DNA from: Pseudomonas benzenivorans
Lineage (GTDB): Bacteria > Pseudomonadota > Gammaproteobacteria > Pseudomonadales > Pseudomonadaceae
Reading direction: 5' to 3'
DNA length: 64,000 nt
NCBI RefSeq assembly: GCF_900100495.1
Contig: NZ_FNCT01000003.1
Span: forward strand, 292,295 to 356,294
Both the position numbers and the translations under genes were made by a program. Positions 33,253 through 41,765 of the stretch are shown here, one piece after another. The stretch's first letter is position 1; each line of letters starts with the position of its first letter. Below the pieces are notes generated by a model that saw only the letters and a program-made list of their open reading frames with translations, was not told where the DNA came from and ran no database searches.

Positions 33253-33941
33253 ACCAGCTGCTCCTGAGAGACGCCTCCAGCGCTGAGCCCGGCGGCAGCT
33301 GGAACCCTGATCCGGGCGGCATCCAGGCTGCCGAAGGAGGCGACAGGGCGCGTACTGCACGAGTCGGCCTGCGCCTGTTGCTGGTGGCGGTCAGCTCGTT
33401 GTTCTTTCTGTTCATGGTCGCCTTCATCCTGCGCTCGCAGGTGGCCGACTGGCAGCCGCTGACCGAACCCTTGGCGCCGCTGGCCAGCCCATGGCCGCTG
33501 TGGCTGAACTCGGCGTTGCTGGTAGTGGCCAGTATCGCCCTGCAGTGGGCGCGCATGGCCGCCCGGCGGGGCCGGCTCGGCGCGACCGTCGGCGGCTTCG
33601 CGTTGGGCGGCGTCTTCGCGCTGGCCTTCCTGTTGGGACAACTGTGGGTCTGGCAACGGTTTGCCGCCTGGGGCTATTTCCTCGCCAGCAACCCGGCCAA
33701 CAGTTTCTTCTACCTGTTGACCGGTCTGCACGGGGTGCACCTGCTGGGTGGCCTGGTCGCCTGGGGCAGAACCCTGGTCAAGTTCCGCCAGCGCATGCCG
33801 TTGGCGCAACTCAGCGCCAGCGTGGAGCTCTGCGCGATCTACTGGCATTACCTGCTGGGTCTCTGGCTGGTGCTGTTCGCCCTGCTGACCAGCACGCCGG
33901 AAACCTATCAAGCCATCGCTGCTTTCTGCGGCCTGAGGTGA
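33249..33941 (+). CDS. COX3-like cytochrome oxidase subunit (first of two)
   Basis: A 230-residue protein with a 40-residue Gly/Pro-rich soluble N-terminus and five membrane helices. TGLHGVHLLGGLVAW and VELCAIYWHYLLGLWLVLFALL match the helix VI-VII pattern of heme-copper oxidase subunit III (HGxHxxxG and YWHFxxxxW). It is coupled to coxA by an ATGA overlap and lies 4 bases before a second COX3-like gene. Two COX3 paralogues in tandem are unusual; each has only the five-helix core. Confidence 0.85.
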   Translation: MNQLLLRDASSAEPGGSWNPDPGGIQAAEGGDRARTARVGLRLLLVAVSSLFFLFMVAFILRSQVADWQPLTEPLAPLASPWPLWLNSALLVVASIALQWARMAARRGRLGATVGGFALGGVFALAFLLGQLWVWQRFAAWGYFLASNPANSFFYLLTGLHGVHLLGGLVAWGRTLVKFRQRMPLAQLSASVELCAIYWHYLLGLWLVLFALLTSTPETYQAIAAFCGLR

Positions 33942-33945
33942 CGCC

Positions 33946-34653
33946 ATGGCATCCCATGCACCGACTCCCGGGGAGCCCAGTCCATCCGCGCTGAGTTCGC
34001 CTGCCGCGGGCTGGCAGGGCATCGCCGGCGATTGGGCCTCGGACAAGGATGCGTTCAAGCAGGTCCCCTGGGGCAAGGCGATGATGTGGATCTTCCTGCT
34101 CAGCGATACCTTCGTCTTCACCTGCTTCCTGACCGGCTACATGTCGGTGCGCATCAGCACCACCGTGCCCTGGCCGAACCCCAGTGAAGTGTTCGCCTTG
34201 ACCATCGGCGGGACCGAGATTCCACTGATCCTGATCGCCATCATGACCTTCGTGCTGATCAGCAGCAGCGGCACCATGGCCATGGCGGTGAATTTCGCCT
34301 ACCGCCGCGACCGCCGCCGGACCGCCGCCCTGATGCTGGCGACCGCGGCGTTCGGCCTGACCTTCGTCGGCATGCAGGCCTTCGAGTGGAGCAAGCTGAT
34401 CGCCGAGGGCGTGCGGCCCTGGGCCAATCCCATGGGCGCGGCGCAGTTCGGCGCCAGCTTCTTCATGATCACCGGTTTCCACGGCCTGCACGTGTCGATC
34501 GGTGTCCTCTACCTGAGCATCGTGGCGCTGAAGGTCCTGCGCGGCGACTACGAGCGCGCCGGGAACTACCAGATCGTCGAGATCGCCGGGCTCTACTGGC
34601 ACTTCGTCGACCTGGTGTGGGTGTTCATCTTTGCGTTCTTCTATCTGTGGTAG
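33946..34653 (+). CDS. coxC: Cytochrome c oxidase subunit III
   Basis: A 235-residue, five-helix subunit III. Signature segments are KAMMWIFLLSDTFVFTCFLTGYM, FFMITGFHGLHVSIGVLYL and EIAGLYWHFVDLVWVFIFAFFYLW. It stabilises subunit I and proton uptake. The 40-residue N-terminal extension is Pro/Ser-rich. It follows the other COX3-like gene by 4 bases and precedes the small subunit gene by 21 bases. Confidence 0.93.
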   Translation: MASHAPTPGEPSPSALSSPAAGWQGIAGDWASDKDAFKQVPWGKAMMWIFLLSDTFVFTCFLTGYMSVRISTTVPWPNPSEVFALTIGGTEIPLILIAIMTFVLISSSGTMAMAVNFAYRRDRRRTAALMLATAAFGLTFVGMQAFEWSKLIAEGVRPWANPMGAAQFGASFFMITGFHGLHVSIGVLYLSIVALKVLRGDYERAGNYQIVEIAGLYWHFVDLVWVFIFAFFYLW

Positions 34654-34674
34654 GGCGCAAGAGGAGGGCGGGCG

Positions 34675-35010
34675 ATGGAACATGCACAGGGCCAGCAACA
34701 TCCGATCAGCCTGTACCTGAAGATCTGGGGGCTGCTATTCGTCCTCAGCACCCTGTCGTACCTGGTCGACTACTTCCACTTCCAGGGCTACCTGCGCTGG
34801 TCGCTGATCGTCACCTTCATGCTGTTGAAGGCCGGGTTGATCGTGTCTATCTTCATGCACATGGCCTGGGAACGGCTGGCCATGGTCTACGCCATATTGG
34901 TGCCGCCGCTGTGCCTGCTGGTGCTGATCGGGCTGATGGCGGCCGAAGCGGACTACATCTTCCTCAGCCGGATTTTCTTCTTCGCGCAGGGCGCCAGCCC
35001 GGGATCCTGA
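34675..35010 (+). CDS. coxD: Cytochrome c oxidase subunit IV (prokaryotic type)
   Basis: A 111-residue protein with three hydrophobic helices (about residues 15-33, 42-62, 65-90). The segment VTFMLLKAGLIVSIFMHMAWE is the hallmark of bacterial subunit IV (CtaF/CyoD-like; the LxxxKxxxVxxxFMH pattern). It is a structural subunit near the subunit I/III interface. GGAGGGCGGGCG lies before the ATG. Last gene of the oxidase operon. Confidence 0.9.
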   Translation: MEHAQGQQHPISLYLKIWGLLFVLSTLSYLVDYFHFQGYLRWSLIVTFMLLKAGLIVSIFMHMAWERLAMVYAILVPPLCLLVLIGLMAAEADYIFLSRIFFFAQGASPGS

Positions 35011-35038
35011 GTAGCCACGGGCTGGCGTGCGTGGGCAG

Positions 35039-35593
35039 TCAGATGGTGCGCTTGAACTGATGCCAGCGCTGCAGCCAGGCGACTATCCAGTGCGGGGCGG
35101 CCGCCCCCGAACCGGCGACTTTCAGCCTCGGGTGATGTTCGATCACCCGGTTCAATACCGGCTCCTGCTCCGGTTCGATATCCACGAAGAACACGTGCTT
35201 ACCTTCCTTGAGCTTCTGCCTGAAGCTGCGGAAGTGAGCGTTCGGCACCTGGATACCGAAGAAGCCGCCTTCCCAGGTGCAAAAACCCAGCACCACGATG
35301 GCCAGGAAGACAAAGGGCACCCAGCCTGCAGCTGACTCGGTCCAGCCCAGCCAATAGGCCACGCCGAGCACCAGCGCCGCGAGCACCACGCCGACCAGCG
35401 CGCCGATCTCTCCGGAGTGGACCACATCCTGTTTCATGAAGGAGGGCACGTCGTGGAGATGATGATGCTCCACATCGGCATCCTTTTCGCTGAGCACATG
35501 GATCTGTTCGGTACTGATGCCGCTGGCTTCCAACTCACTTTCAACGGTTTCAAGATCGTCGAGATCGTCACTGATGTAGTAGCGTCGATTCAT
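35039..35593 (-). CDS. Stress-type small membrane protein, DUF1269-like
   Basis: A 184-residue protein. The acidic N-terminus RRYYISDDLDDLETVESELEASG resembles the general-stress-protein-17M / DUF1269 ferredoxin-like opening. His-rich HHHLHD follows, then two membrane helices (about 62-82 and 90-110) and a soluble C-terminal half ending WHQFKRTI. Similar proteins are often mislabelled 'magnesium transporter' or 'NAD/FAD-utilizing enzyme'; no such site is seen. GAGGTGTGTC precedes the ATG. An exact CTATACT lies about 120 bases upstream on its strand, pointing to stationary-phase or stress expression. Confidence 0.75.
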   Translation of the reverse strand: MNRRYYISDDLDDLETVESELEASGISTEQIHVLSEKDADVEHHHLHDVPSFMKQDVVHSGEIGALVGVVLAALVLGVAYWLGWTESAAGWVPFVFLAIVVLGFCTWEGGFFGIQVPNAHFRSFRQKLKEGKHVFFVDIEPEQEPVLNRVIEHHPRLKVAGSGAAAPHWIVAWLQRWHQFKRTI

Positions 35594-35711
35594 GACACAC
35601 CTCCCGCCTCGTGTTCGCTGCAGGCCTCCCCTTCCAGCAGCTGTTAACTGAGATTTGCAGTTGCTACCTGCGCCTGTCGAACCTGTTGCATGCTTCTTTC
35701 AATCAATGGCC

Positions 35712-35718
35712 AGTATAG
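35712..35718 (-). promoter_or_regulatory. Candidate RpoS-type -10 box (minus strand)
   Basis: Read on the minus strand, TGCTATACTGG contains CTATACT, about 120 bases before the DUF1269-like gene. There is no matching -35, as usual for sigma-S-preferred promoters. Confidence 0.5.
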
Positions 35719-35849
35719 CATTCCGTCGAAATGCCTATCATTCTATGTGGCTGGAGTCAATATAGGGATTCGGCATTAGGCATGCTTTCTCCAGGCCTTT
35801 CGGCCGAGGGTCGGCCTTTTAACCCAAACAGCAGGAGGTCACCGGGGTC

Positions 35850-36368
35850 ATGTCAACCAGGCTTTATGCGTGTCGCGCCGATATCACCACGCTGGCGCTC
35901 GATGCCATCGTCAATGCCGCCAATACGTCGCTGCTCGGTGGCGGTGGGGTGGATGGCGCCATTCATCGCGCCGCCGGGCCGGAGCTGCTGCAGGAGTGTC
36001 GCCTGCTGGGCGGCTGCAAGGTCGGCGAGGCCAAGCTGAGCAAGGGTTACCGGCTGCCGGCGAAATACATCATCCACACCGTCGGCCCGGTGTGGCACGG
36101 GGGCAGTAGGGGCGAGCCGGAGCTCCTGGCGTCTTGCTACCGACGCTCGCTCGAGGTCGCGGTCGCCAACGGCATCCAGTCGCTGGCATTTCCGGGCATC
36201 AGCACCGGCGTCTATGGCTATCCGGTCGAGCTGGCGGCTGGGGTTGCCGTGGATACGGTGCGTGCCGCACTGGAAGGCATCGGTTCGATTCAGGAGGTGG
36301 TGTTTTGCTGCTTTTCCGCCGGCGACCTGCAGGTCTATCGGAGTCTGCTCGGTGAGGCGGACGCCTGA
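35850..36368 (+). CDS. ymdB: Macrodomain protein, O-acetyl-ADP-ribose deacetylase (YmdB-like)
   Basis: A 172-residue single macrodomain. Ligand-binding loops are visible: [26 protein letters not shown] (the Asn-Asn and Gly-rich loop 1) and [17 protein letters not shown] (loop 2, which cradles the distal ribose/phosphate). It hydrolyses O-acetyl-ADP-ribose, a product of sirtuins, or removes mono-ADP-ribose from proteins. AGGAGG stands nine bases before the ATG. A sirtuin gene occurs 4 kb downstream; the functional pairing is known for these families, though the genes are not linked here. Confidence 0.92.
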   Translation: MSTRLYACRADITTLALDAIVNAANTSLLGGGGVDGAIHRAAGPELLQECRLLGGCKVGEAKLSKGYRLPAKYIIHTVGPVWHGGSRGEPELLASCYRRSLEVAVANGIQSLAFPGISTGVYGYPVELAAGVAVDTVRAALEGIGSIQEVVFCCFSAGDLQVYRSLLGEADA

Positions 36369-36410
36369 ACGGTAGAAGCGCGGCCGGTATTCCGGCGCTA
36401 GCGGCGTTGC

Positions 36411-36905
36411 TCACTCCCGGCGTTGTTCGCCGCTGAAACTCAGAGTCATCTTGCAGCGTCGGCAGTAGTAACGCCGGCCCTTGGCGACCAAGGCGTGGCG
36501 CTGGGCGGAGAAGGGAAATTCGCCCTGCGGGCAGCTGCAGCGGTAGATAAAGCGGCTGACCTGGCGGCGCTTGACCGCATAGCTGTGGCAGCGATTGGGT
36601 GGCAACTCGTAGACGCCGCGCATGATCAGCTGCCATTCCTCGCCGTGGGGCTGGATCTTCAAGCCGAACAGCTGATGGGCGATCAGGTGCGCTACTTCGT
36701 GGGCCACCGTCTGCTTGAGGAAGTCGTCGCGGTTTTCCCGGTACAGCTGTGGGTTGAAACGCAGCTTGTTTTCCGTCAGATGCGCCACCCCGGCCTTTTG
36801 TCCGCGCAGCTTGAAGCTCACCTCGGGGCGAGCGAAGCGCTGTTTGAAAAAGGCTTCGGCCTGCTGGTAGCAGGCTTCGACGCGGGCGATGAGCTGTTCG
36901 GGCAT
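36411..36905 (-). CDS. sprT: SprT family zinc metalloprotease-like protein
   Basis: A 164-residue SprT. The HExxH zinc motif is HEVAH at 69-73 with the third His in QPHGEEW. The C-terminal zinc ribbon has cysteines in YRCSCPQGEF and YYCRRCKMTLSF. It is related to the protease domain of SPRTN/Spartan and is implicated in protein turnover linked to DNA damage or stationary phase; the bacterial role is not well defined. The start MPEQLIARVEA gives the usual pseudomonad length, though no ribosome-binding site is evident. Confidence 0.93.
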   Translation of the reverse strand: MPEQLIARVEACYQQAEAFFKQRFARPEVSFKLRGQKAGVAHLTENKLRFNPQLYRENRDDFLKQTVAHEVAHLIAHQLFGLKIQPHGEEWQLIMRGVYELPPNRCHSYAVKRRQVSRFIYRCSCPQGEFPFSAQRHALVAKGRRYYCRRCKMTLSFSGEQRRE

Positions 36906-36974
36906 GGGCGCTGGCTGTTTCGGGATTGGCGCCGCGATTATGCCCAAGCCGGCAGCGGGCGGCAGCCCCAAAAC

Positions 36975-37002
36975 GACGAAACCACCGGCAGGTGGTTTCG
37001 TC
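36975..37002 (-). terminator. Hairpin terminator after the Yip1-family gene
   Basis: GACGAAACCACC and GGTGGTTTCGTC form a perfect 12-bp stem with the loop GGCA, 30 bases past the stop of the minus-strand gene. On that strand the stem is followed by GTTTT, a weak U-tract. It also lies before the sprT start on the same strand and would separate the two transcripts. Confidence 0.7.
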
Positions 37003-37032
37003 TTGTGGCGACTTGCGCGCGAGGTTGAGCGC

Positions 37033-37632
37033 TTAGCTGGTGTAGACCGGGCCGACCCCGAAGCCCCAGAGGATCACCGAGGCCGCGATCATCGCCACCA
37101 GTACCACCAGGCCCACCGCCAGGACCGAGCTGGAAAACATGAAGCCCTCGTCCGCGGGAATGTTCATGAAGGTCGGTATGCCCACGTAGAGCAGGTAGAC
37201 GGTGTAGCAAATGGCCAGAGTGCCGACCACCATGGCCAGCCATAGATGCGGATAGAGCGCCGCCAGGCCGCCGACGAACAGCGGCGTCGCGGTGTAGGCG
37301 GCGAACACGATGCATTGGGTCAGGTTGGGGCTGGCGTCGTAGGTACGCGCCATCCAGTGGATAAAGGCGCCCATCACGGCGACCCCGGCGAGCATCGCGA
37401 TGTAGGACATGATGCTCATTTGCAGCGCACTGGCTTCGGTCAGCATCACCGGTGCTCGGTCGCCGATGGCCCAGCCGACCTGGGTGGTGCCGATAAAGGC
37501 CGAGATCACCGGAATCGCCGCGAGCACCAGGACGTGGGTGAGATACATGTGGCTGATGGATTCTTCTTCGCCACGGATTTCTTGCCATTCTTGATCGGGA
37601 TGGGTGAAGAGCCCCCAAACGTGGTGGATCAT
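37033..37632 (-). CDS. Yip1/DUF1282 family membrane protein
   Basis: A 199-residue protein with about five membrane helices, starting MIHHVWGLFTHPDQEWQEI, the typical cytoplasmic lead-in of bacterial Yip1-domain proteins. GAGGAGG ends eight bases before this ATG; a GTG nine bases earlier overlaps the ribosome-binding site and is rejected. Function is unknown in bacteria. A CTATACT box and an adjacent TGCGAC/GTCGCA palindrome about 100 bases upstream suggest stress-dependent expression. Confidence 0.85.
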   Translation of the reverse strand: MIHHVWGLFTHPDQEWQEIRGEEESISHMYLTHVLVLAAIPVISAFIGTTQVGWAIGDRAPVMLTEASALQMSIMSYIAMLAGVAVMGAFIHWMARTYDASPNLTQCIVFAAYTATPLFVGGLAALYPHLWLAMVVGTLAICYTVYLLYVGIPTFMNIPADEGFMFSSSVLAVGLVVLVAMIAASVILWGFGVGPVYTS

Positions 37633-37721
37633 GCCAGACACCTCCTCTTGTTATGACGATCGCCCCCCAGCGGAGCGCCCGGTGCGCGTGAGCAGCGCCA
37701 CCGGGTGCCAGGCCGAACCTA

Positions 37722-37744
37722 TGCGACCGTATGTCGCAGTATAG
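37722..37744 (-). promoter_or_regulatory. Candidate RpoS-type -10 box with adjoining palindrome
   Basis: On the minus strand CTATACT (37738-37744) is directly followed by TGCGAC-5 bases-GTCGCA (37722-37738), a perfect inverted repeat located near the likely transcription start of the Yip1-family gene. The palindrome could be an operator for a stress regulator. Confidence 0.45.
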
Positions 37745-37799
37745 GCAAGGGCTGGCGACTGCGAGGGAAGGGGGTTTAGAGCAAATCGGTCTCTGAAAC

Positions 37800-38396
37800 T
37801 CAGCCGTAATAGCGCTCTAGAATTTCCATCGCCTTGTTGATCGACTGCAGGCGCGCGGTGCTGCCGCCGCGATCCGGGTGGTGCTGGCTGACCAACTGGC
37901 GGTAGCGATGCTTGATGGTGGCGAGATCGAGCGGTTGCGGGCTGTCGCTCAATTCGAACAGCTCCAGCGCCGCCTGTTTTTCCTCGCCGCCCTGCATGCG
38001 CGTCCAGAAGCTGGCCAGCAGCCTTTCCACATCCCGCTCGTCGGTGTCGCGCAGATGGCTGAGATCCAGGTAATAGTCGCGTAGCGGGTCGTGCTCGCTG
38101 AGTGCGGCGCTGCCGGCCTGGTAGGGCAGCAGCTGGATGCACAGCGGGTCGATCACCAGGTGTGCGCTTTGCCTGCTTCTCAGGCGGTCACGCAGCAGGT
38201 AGAGGGCGTTGAACAGCAGGAAGTGGGTGCGAAACAGCACCAGTTTGTCGGTCAGCGGCAAATGCGGGATATGCGTGCAGTGGCGTTGCTTCAGTTGCTG
38301 GATCAACTGGTATTCGCCAAGCCCGGCGGGGGCGGCCAGCAACAGCTGGTGCAGCTGTTCGGCCAGGTCGTGGGCGGGGTCGAGGGTGTCGTTCAT
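37800..38396 (-). CDS. DnaJ-domain protein (DNAJ-related, C-terminal J domain)
   Basis: A 198-residue protein. The N-terminal 130 residues resemble the 'DNAJ-related' helical domain (AAPAGLGEYQLIQQLKQ, LFRTHFLLFNALYLLRD). The last 65 residues form a short J domain with the essential HPD in YRQLVSQHHPDRGG, followed by LQSINKAMEILERYYG. It would stimulate DnaK on specific clients; the C-terminal position of the J domain is as in this subfamily. It is divergent from ttcA, 100 bases away. Confidence 0.88.
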   Translation of the reverse strand: MNDTLDPAHDLAEQLHQLLLAAPAGLGEYQLIQQLKQRHCTHIPHLPLTDKLVLFRTHFLLFNALYLLRDRLRSRQSAHLVIDPLCIQLLPYQAGSAALSEHDPLRDYYLDLSHLRDTDERDVERLLASFWTRMQGGEEKQAALELFELSDSPQPLDLATIKHRYRQLVSQHHPDRGGSTARLQSINKAMEILERYYG

Positions 38397-38496
38397 CGGC
38401 CGAGCCTAGCGCTTCGCCGCCGAGGGGGGTAGGGCGCGCGGCGCTTTCTGCGTAAAATGTCTCGCTTTCGCAACCCCCTCCGGATTCCAGCACACC

Positions 38497-39321
<825 letters not shown>

Positions 39322-39379
39322 GCTGGGTTGGGCTACCAACTCGATGGTCGACCGACACTATTCCTGCAAGGATTGCCCG

Positions 39380-40132
39380 ATGCGCGACTACAAATGGCTC
39401 AACGAGTATTGCCTGAACCGCTTCGGTTCCGCTGAAGCGCTGGAGGCGCGCCTGCCGCAGCCGAAGGGGGCGGATGAGTTGCGTGCGCTGAGCGATGACC
39501 GCTACCTGTCCCTGATCGCCCTGCGGATCTTCCGCGCCGGCCTCAAGCACAGCCTGGTGGACGCCAAGTGGCCGGCCTTCGAGGAGGTGTTCTTCGGCTT
39601 CGACCCGGAGAAGGTGGCGCTGATGAGTGCCGAGCACCTGGAGCGGCTAATGCAGGACGCGCGGCTGATCCGTCACCTGGGCAAACTCAAGAGCGTACCG
39701 CGCAACGCCCAGTTCGTGTTGGATGTGGCGGCTGGGAGGCTGCCGGCAGCGCCCTCATCCGGCGCTTCGCGCCACCTTCTCCCAGAGGGAGAAGGGGATC
39801 AGAAGCGGCCTGCGGCCGGCTATGGTTTTGGCGCGCTGATCGCCGACTGGCCGGTGACCGATATCGTCGGGCTGTGGAAGTACCTGGCCAAGCACGGCAG
39901 CCAGCTCGGCGGGCTGTCGGCGCCACGCCTGCTGCGCATGATCGGCAAGGACACCTTCATCCCCACCGACGACATGGTCGCCGCGCTCAAGGCCCAGGAA
40001 ATCATCGACAAGGCGCCGACCAGCCAGAAAGACCTGGCGGCGGTGCAGGCCGCCTTCAATCAATGGCACGCACAGAGCGGCAGGCCGCTGTGCCAGCTCT
40101 CAGTAATGCTGGCGCATACGGTCAATCATTAG
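39380..40132 (+). CDS. tag: DNA-3-methyladenine glycosylase I-like protein with an in-frame repeat insertion
   Basis: A 250-residue protein of the Tag/HhH-GPD superfamily. MRDYKWLNEYC opens it, IALRIFRAGLKHSLVDAKWPAFEEVF gives the helix-hairpin core with the base-pocket aromatic residues, and DVVAGR to FGALIADWP the second half. The start at 39380 follows AAGGA; an upstream ATG at 39344 is less well placed. Residues around 120-147 (RLPAAPSSGASRHLLPEGEG and following) come from a palindromic repeat inserted in frame and are foreign to the family. The fold is probably kept because the insertion falls between domains. Classic Tag zinc ligands are not evident, so substrate is uncertain. Confidence 0.82.
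   Translation: MRDYKWLNEYCLNRFGSAEALEARLPQPKGADELRALSDDRYLSLIALRIFRAGLKHSLVDAKWPAFEEVFFGFDPEKVALMSAEHLERLMQDARLIRHLGKLKSVPRNAQFVLDVAAGRLPAAPSSGASRHLLPEGEGDQKRPAAGYGFGALIADWPVTDIVGLWKYLAKHGSQLGGLSAPRLLRMIGKDTFIPTDDMVAALKAQEIIDKAPTSQKDLAAVQAAFNQWHAQSGRPLCQLSVMLAHTVNH
39752..39801. repeat. Intergenic-type repeat inserted inside the tag coding sequence
   Basis: Two adjacent hairpins, GGCGC-TTC-GCGCC (39761-39773) and CCTTCTCCC-AGA-GGGAGAAGG (39775-39795). The CCCTC...CTTCTCCC AGAGGGAGAAGG core is a well-known extragenic repeat style in proteobacteria. Here it is translated in frame. Confidence 0.65.
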
Positions 40133-40161
40133 CAGCAGGCGCTGCAAGCGAGGGGTTCTGG

Positions 40162-40226
40162 CGTAGGGTGCGCCGTGCGCACCAGCAGGCTGTGCGTGGT
40201 TTATGGTGCGCACGGCGCACCCTACG
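40162..40226. repeat. REP-like palindrome (type A), copy 2
   Basis: A perfect 23-bp inverted repeat: the left arm starts CGTAGGGTGCGCCGTGCGCA, the right arm ends CGCACGGCGCACCCTACG, with a 19-base loop. It lies between tag and the sirtuin gene, 20 bases before the sirtuin start, so it could influence that gene's leader. Confidence 0.75.
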
Positions 40227-40245
40227 AGAGATCGAGGAGAGTGCG

Positions 40246-41025
40246 ATGGAACAGGCCATCATCCGCGTCGCCCAGGCCATCGAGCGGGCCGAGCGCATCC
40301 TGATCATCACCGGCGCCGGCCTCTCGGCCGACTCCGGCTTGCCCACCTACCGCGGTCTCGGCGGGCTGTACAACGGCCGCACCGCCGAAGGCCTGCCGAT
40401 CGAGACGGCGCTGTCCGGGCCGATGCTGCGGCGCGACCCGGCACTGTGCTGGAAATACCTCGCCGAACTGGGCAAGGCCTGCCTCGGCGCACGGCCCAAT
40501 GCCGCGCATTTCGCCATCGCCGAATTGCAGCGGCGCAAGCCAGGCTGCTGGGTGCTGACCCAGAATATCGACGGCTACCACCGCGCCGCCGGCAGCCCGC
40601 CGCAGCGCTTGATCGAAATCCATGGCGAACTGGCGCCGCTGTACTGCCAATCCTGCGGGGCCGAAGATCCGCAGCTGGCCGAACACCTGAGCCGACCGCT
40701 GCCACCGAAATGCCGGCAGTGCGGCGGCATCCTCCGCCCGCCGGTGGTGCTGTTCGAGGAAATGCTTCCGGAGCAGGCCATCGACAGCCTCTACGCCGAG
40801 CTGCGCAAGGGCTTGGCGGTGGTGCTCAGCGTCGGTACCAGCGCCAGCTTCCCGTATATCGTCGAGCCGGTGCTGCGTACCCGCCAGGCCGGCGGCTTCA
40901 CCGCCGAGATCAACCCGACCCGCACCGACCTGAGCGATGTCGTCGATGTGCACCTGGCTGGGCGGGCCTTAGATGTTTTGCCGGAACTAGTGCGTCACAT
41001 TTCCGGCCATGGAATTTGCAAATAG
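40246..41025 (+). CDS. cobB: Sir2-family NAD-dependent protein deacylase (CobB-like)
   Basis: A 259-residue sirtuin. NAD-binding motifs are ITGAGLSADSGLPTYRG and TQNIDGYHRAAG; the catalytic His is in EIHGELAPLYC. The zinc module has cysteines in LYCQSCG and PPKCRQCGG. It removes acyl groups from lysine using NAD and releases O-acetyl-ADP-ribose. GAGGAGAGTGCG precedes the ATG. The middle motif reads GTSASFPYIV where many sirtuins have GTSxxVxPA; this is still within the family range. Confidence 0.93.
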   Translation: MEQAIIRVAQAIERAERILIITGAGLSADSGLPTYRGLGGLYNGRTAEGLPIETALSGPMLRRDPALCWKYLAELGKACLGARPNAAHFAIAELQRRKPGCWVLTQNIDGYHRAAGSPPQRLIEIHGELAPLYCQSCGAEDPQLAEHLSRPLPPKCRQCGGILRPPVVLFEEMLPEQAIDSLYAELRKGLAVVLSVGTSASFPYIVEPVLRTRQAGGFTAEINPTRTDLSDVVDVHLAGRALDVLPELVRHISGHGICK

Positions 41026-41080
41026 GGGTTATAGAAGGCATAGTCGCGACCTTGTTAAATCACTCGACACGGTCGTGCCC

Positions 41081-41683
41081 ATGCTAAAACGCTTCGCACC
41101 CCTCGTGCCTCTCGCACTCACCCTGGTCCTGGCCGCCTGTGCCGGCCATACCCCGCAGCCGCGGATCGATGCGCCAGCCCAGCCGGTTTCGGCGCAGCCG
41201 GCTGCCGACCTCGACGAGGCGGCCATTGGCGACTTCACCGACGACAAAGCCTACAAGTTGCCGCAACTGGCCGACAGCATCCTGTCCCATGGCCTGTCGC
41301 TGGTCGGCACCCGCTACCGCTACGGCGGCAGCTCGGTGAAATCGGGCTTCGACTGCAGCGGTTTCATCGGTTACCTGTTCAAGGAAGAACTCGGCATGCA
41401 GTTGCCGCGTTCCACCCGCGAAATGATCAATATCGACGCCCCCCTGGTCGAGCGCGAAGAGCTGGAGCCCGGCGACCTGGTGTTCTTCAGCACCAACGGC
41501 CGCGGTCGTGTCAGCCATGCCGGCATCTACCTGGGCGATGACCAGTTCATCCATTCCTCCAGCAGCCGCAGTGGCGGAGTGCGGGTCGACAGCCTGGAAG
41601 ATCGCTACTGGAACCGCACCTTCATCGAGGCCAAACGCGCCTTGGCCCTGGCGCCGAGCGAGCAGCTCGCCCGTCACCCCTGA
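41081..41683 (+). CDS. NlpC/P60 family lipoprotein (first of tandem pair)
   Basis: A 200-residue lipoprotein with signal peptide and lipobox LAAC (lipidated Cys20), then a flexible linker and an NlpC/P60 peptidase domain. The catalytic triad is Cys92 in FDCSGF, His in SHAGIYLG and a polar third residue in QFIHSSS. It resembles MepS/Spr, a murein DD-endopeptidase cutting crosslinks during growth. The start at MLKRFAPLV is set by the signal peptide; the frame is open further upstream. The paralogue follows 82 bases later. Confidence 0.92.
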   Translation: MLKRFAPLVPLALTLVLAACAGHTPQPRIDAPAQPVSAQPAADLDEAAIGDFTDDKAYKLPQLADSILSHGLSLVGTRYRYGGSSVKSGFDCSGFIGYLFKEELGMQLPRSTREMINIDAPLVEREELEPGDLVFFSTNGRGRVSHAGIYLGDDQFIHSSSSRSGGVRVDSLEDRYWNRTFIEAKRALALAPSEQLARHP

Positions 41684-41765
41684 GCCACTGCGCAACCTCG
41701 TGGGTTGCGCGACATCTCCCAAGCCGGCAGAGTAGGGCGCATCCAGGCTCAGGATCGCCTCGCTC

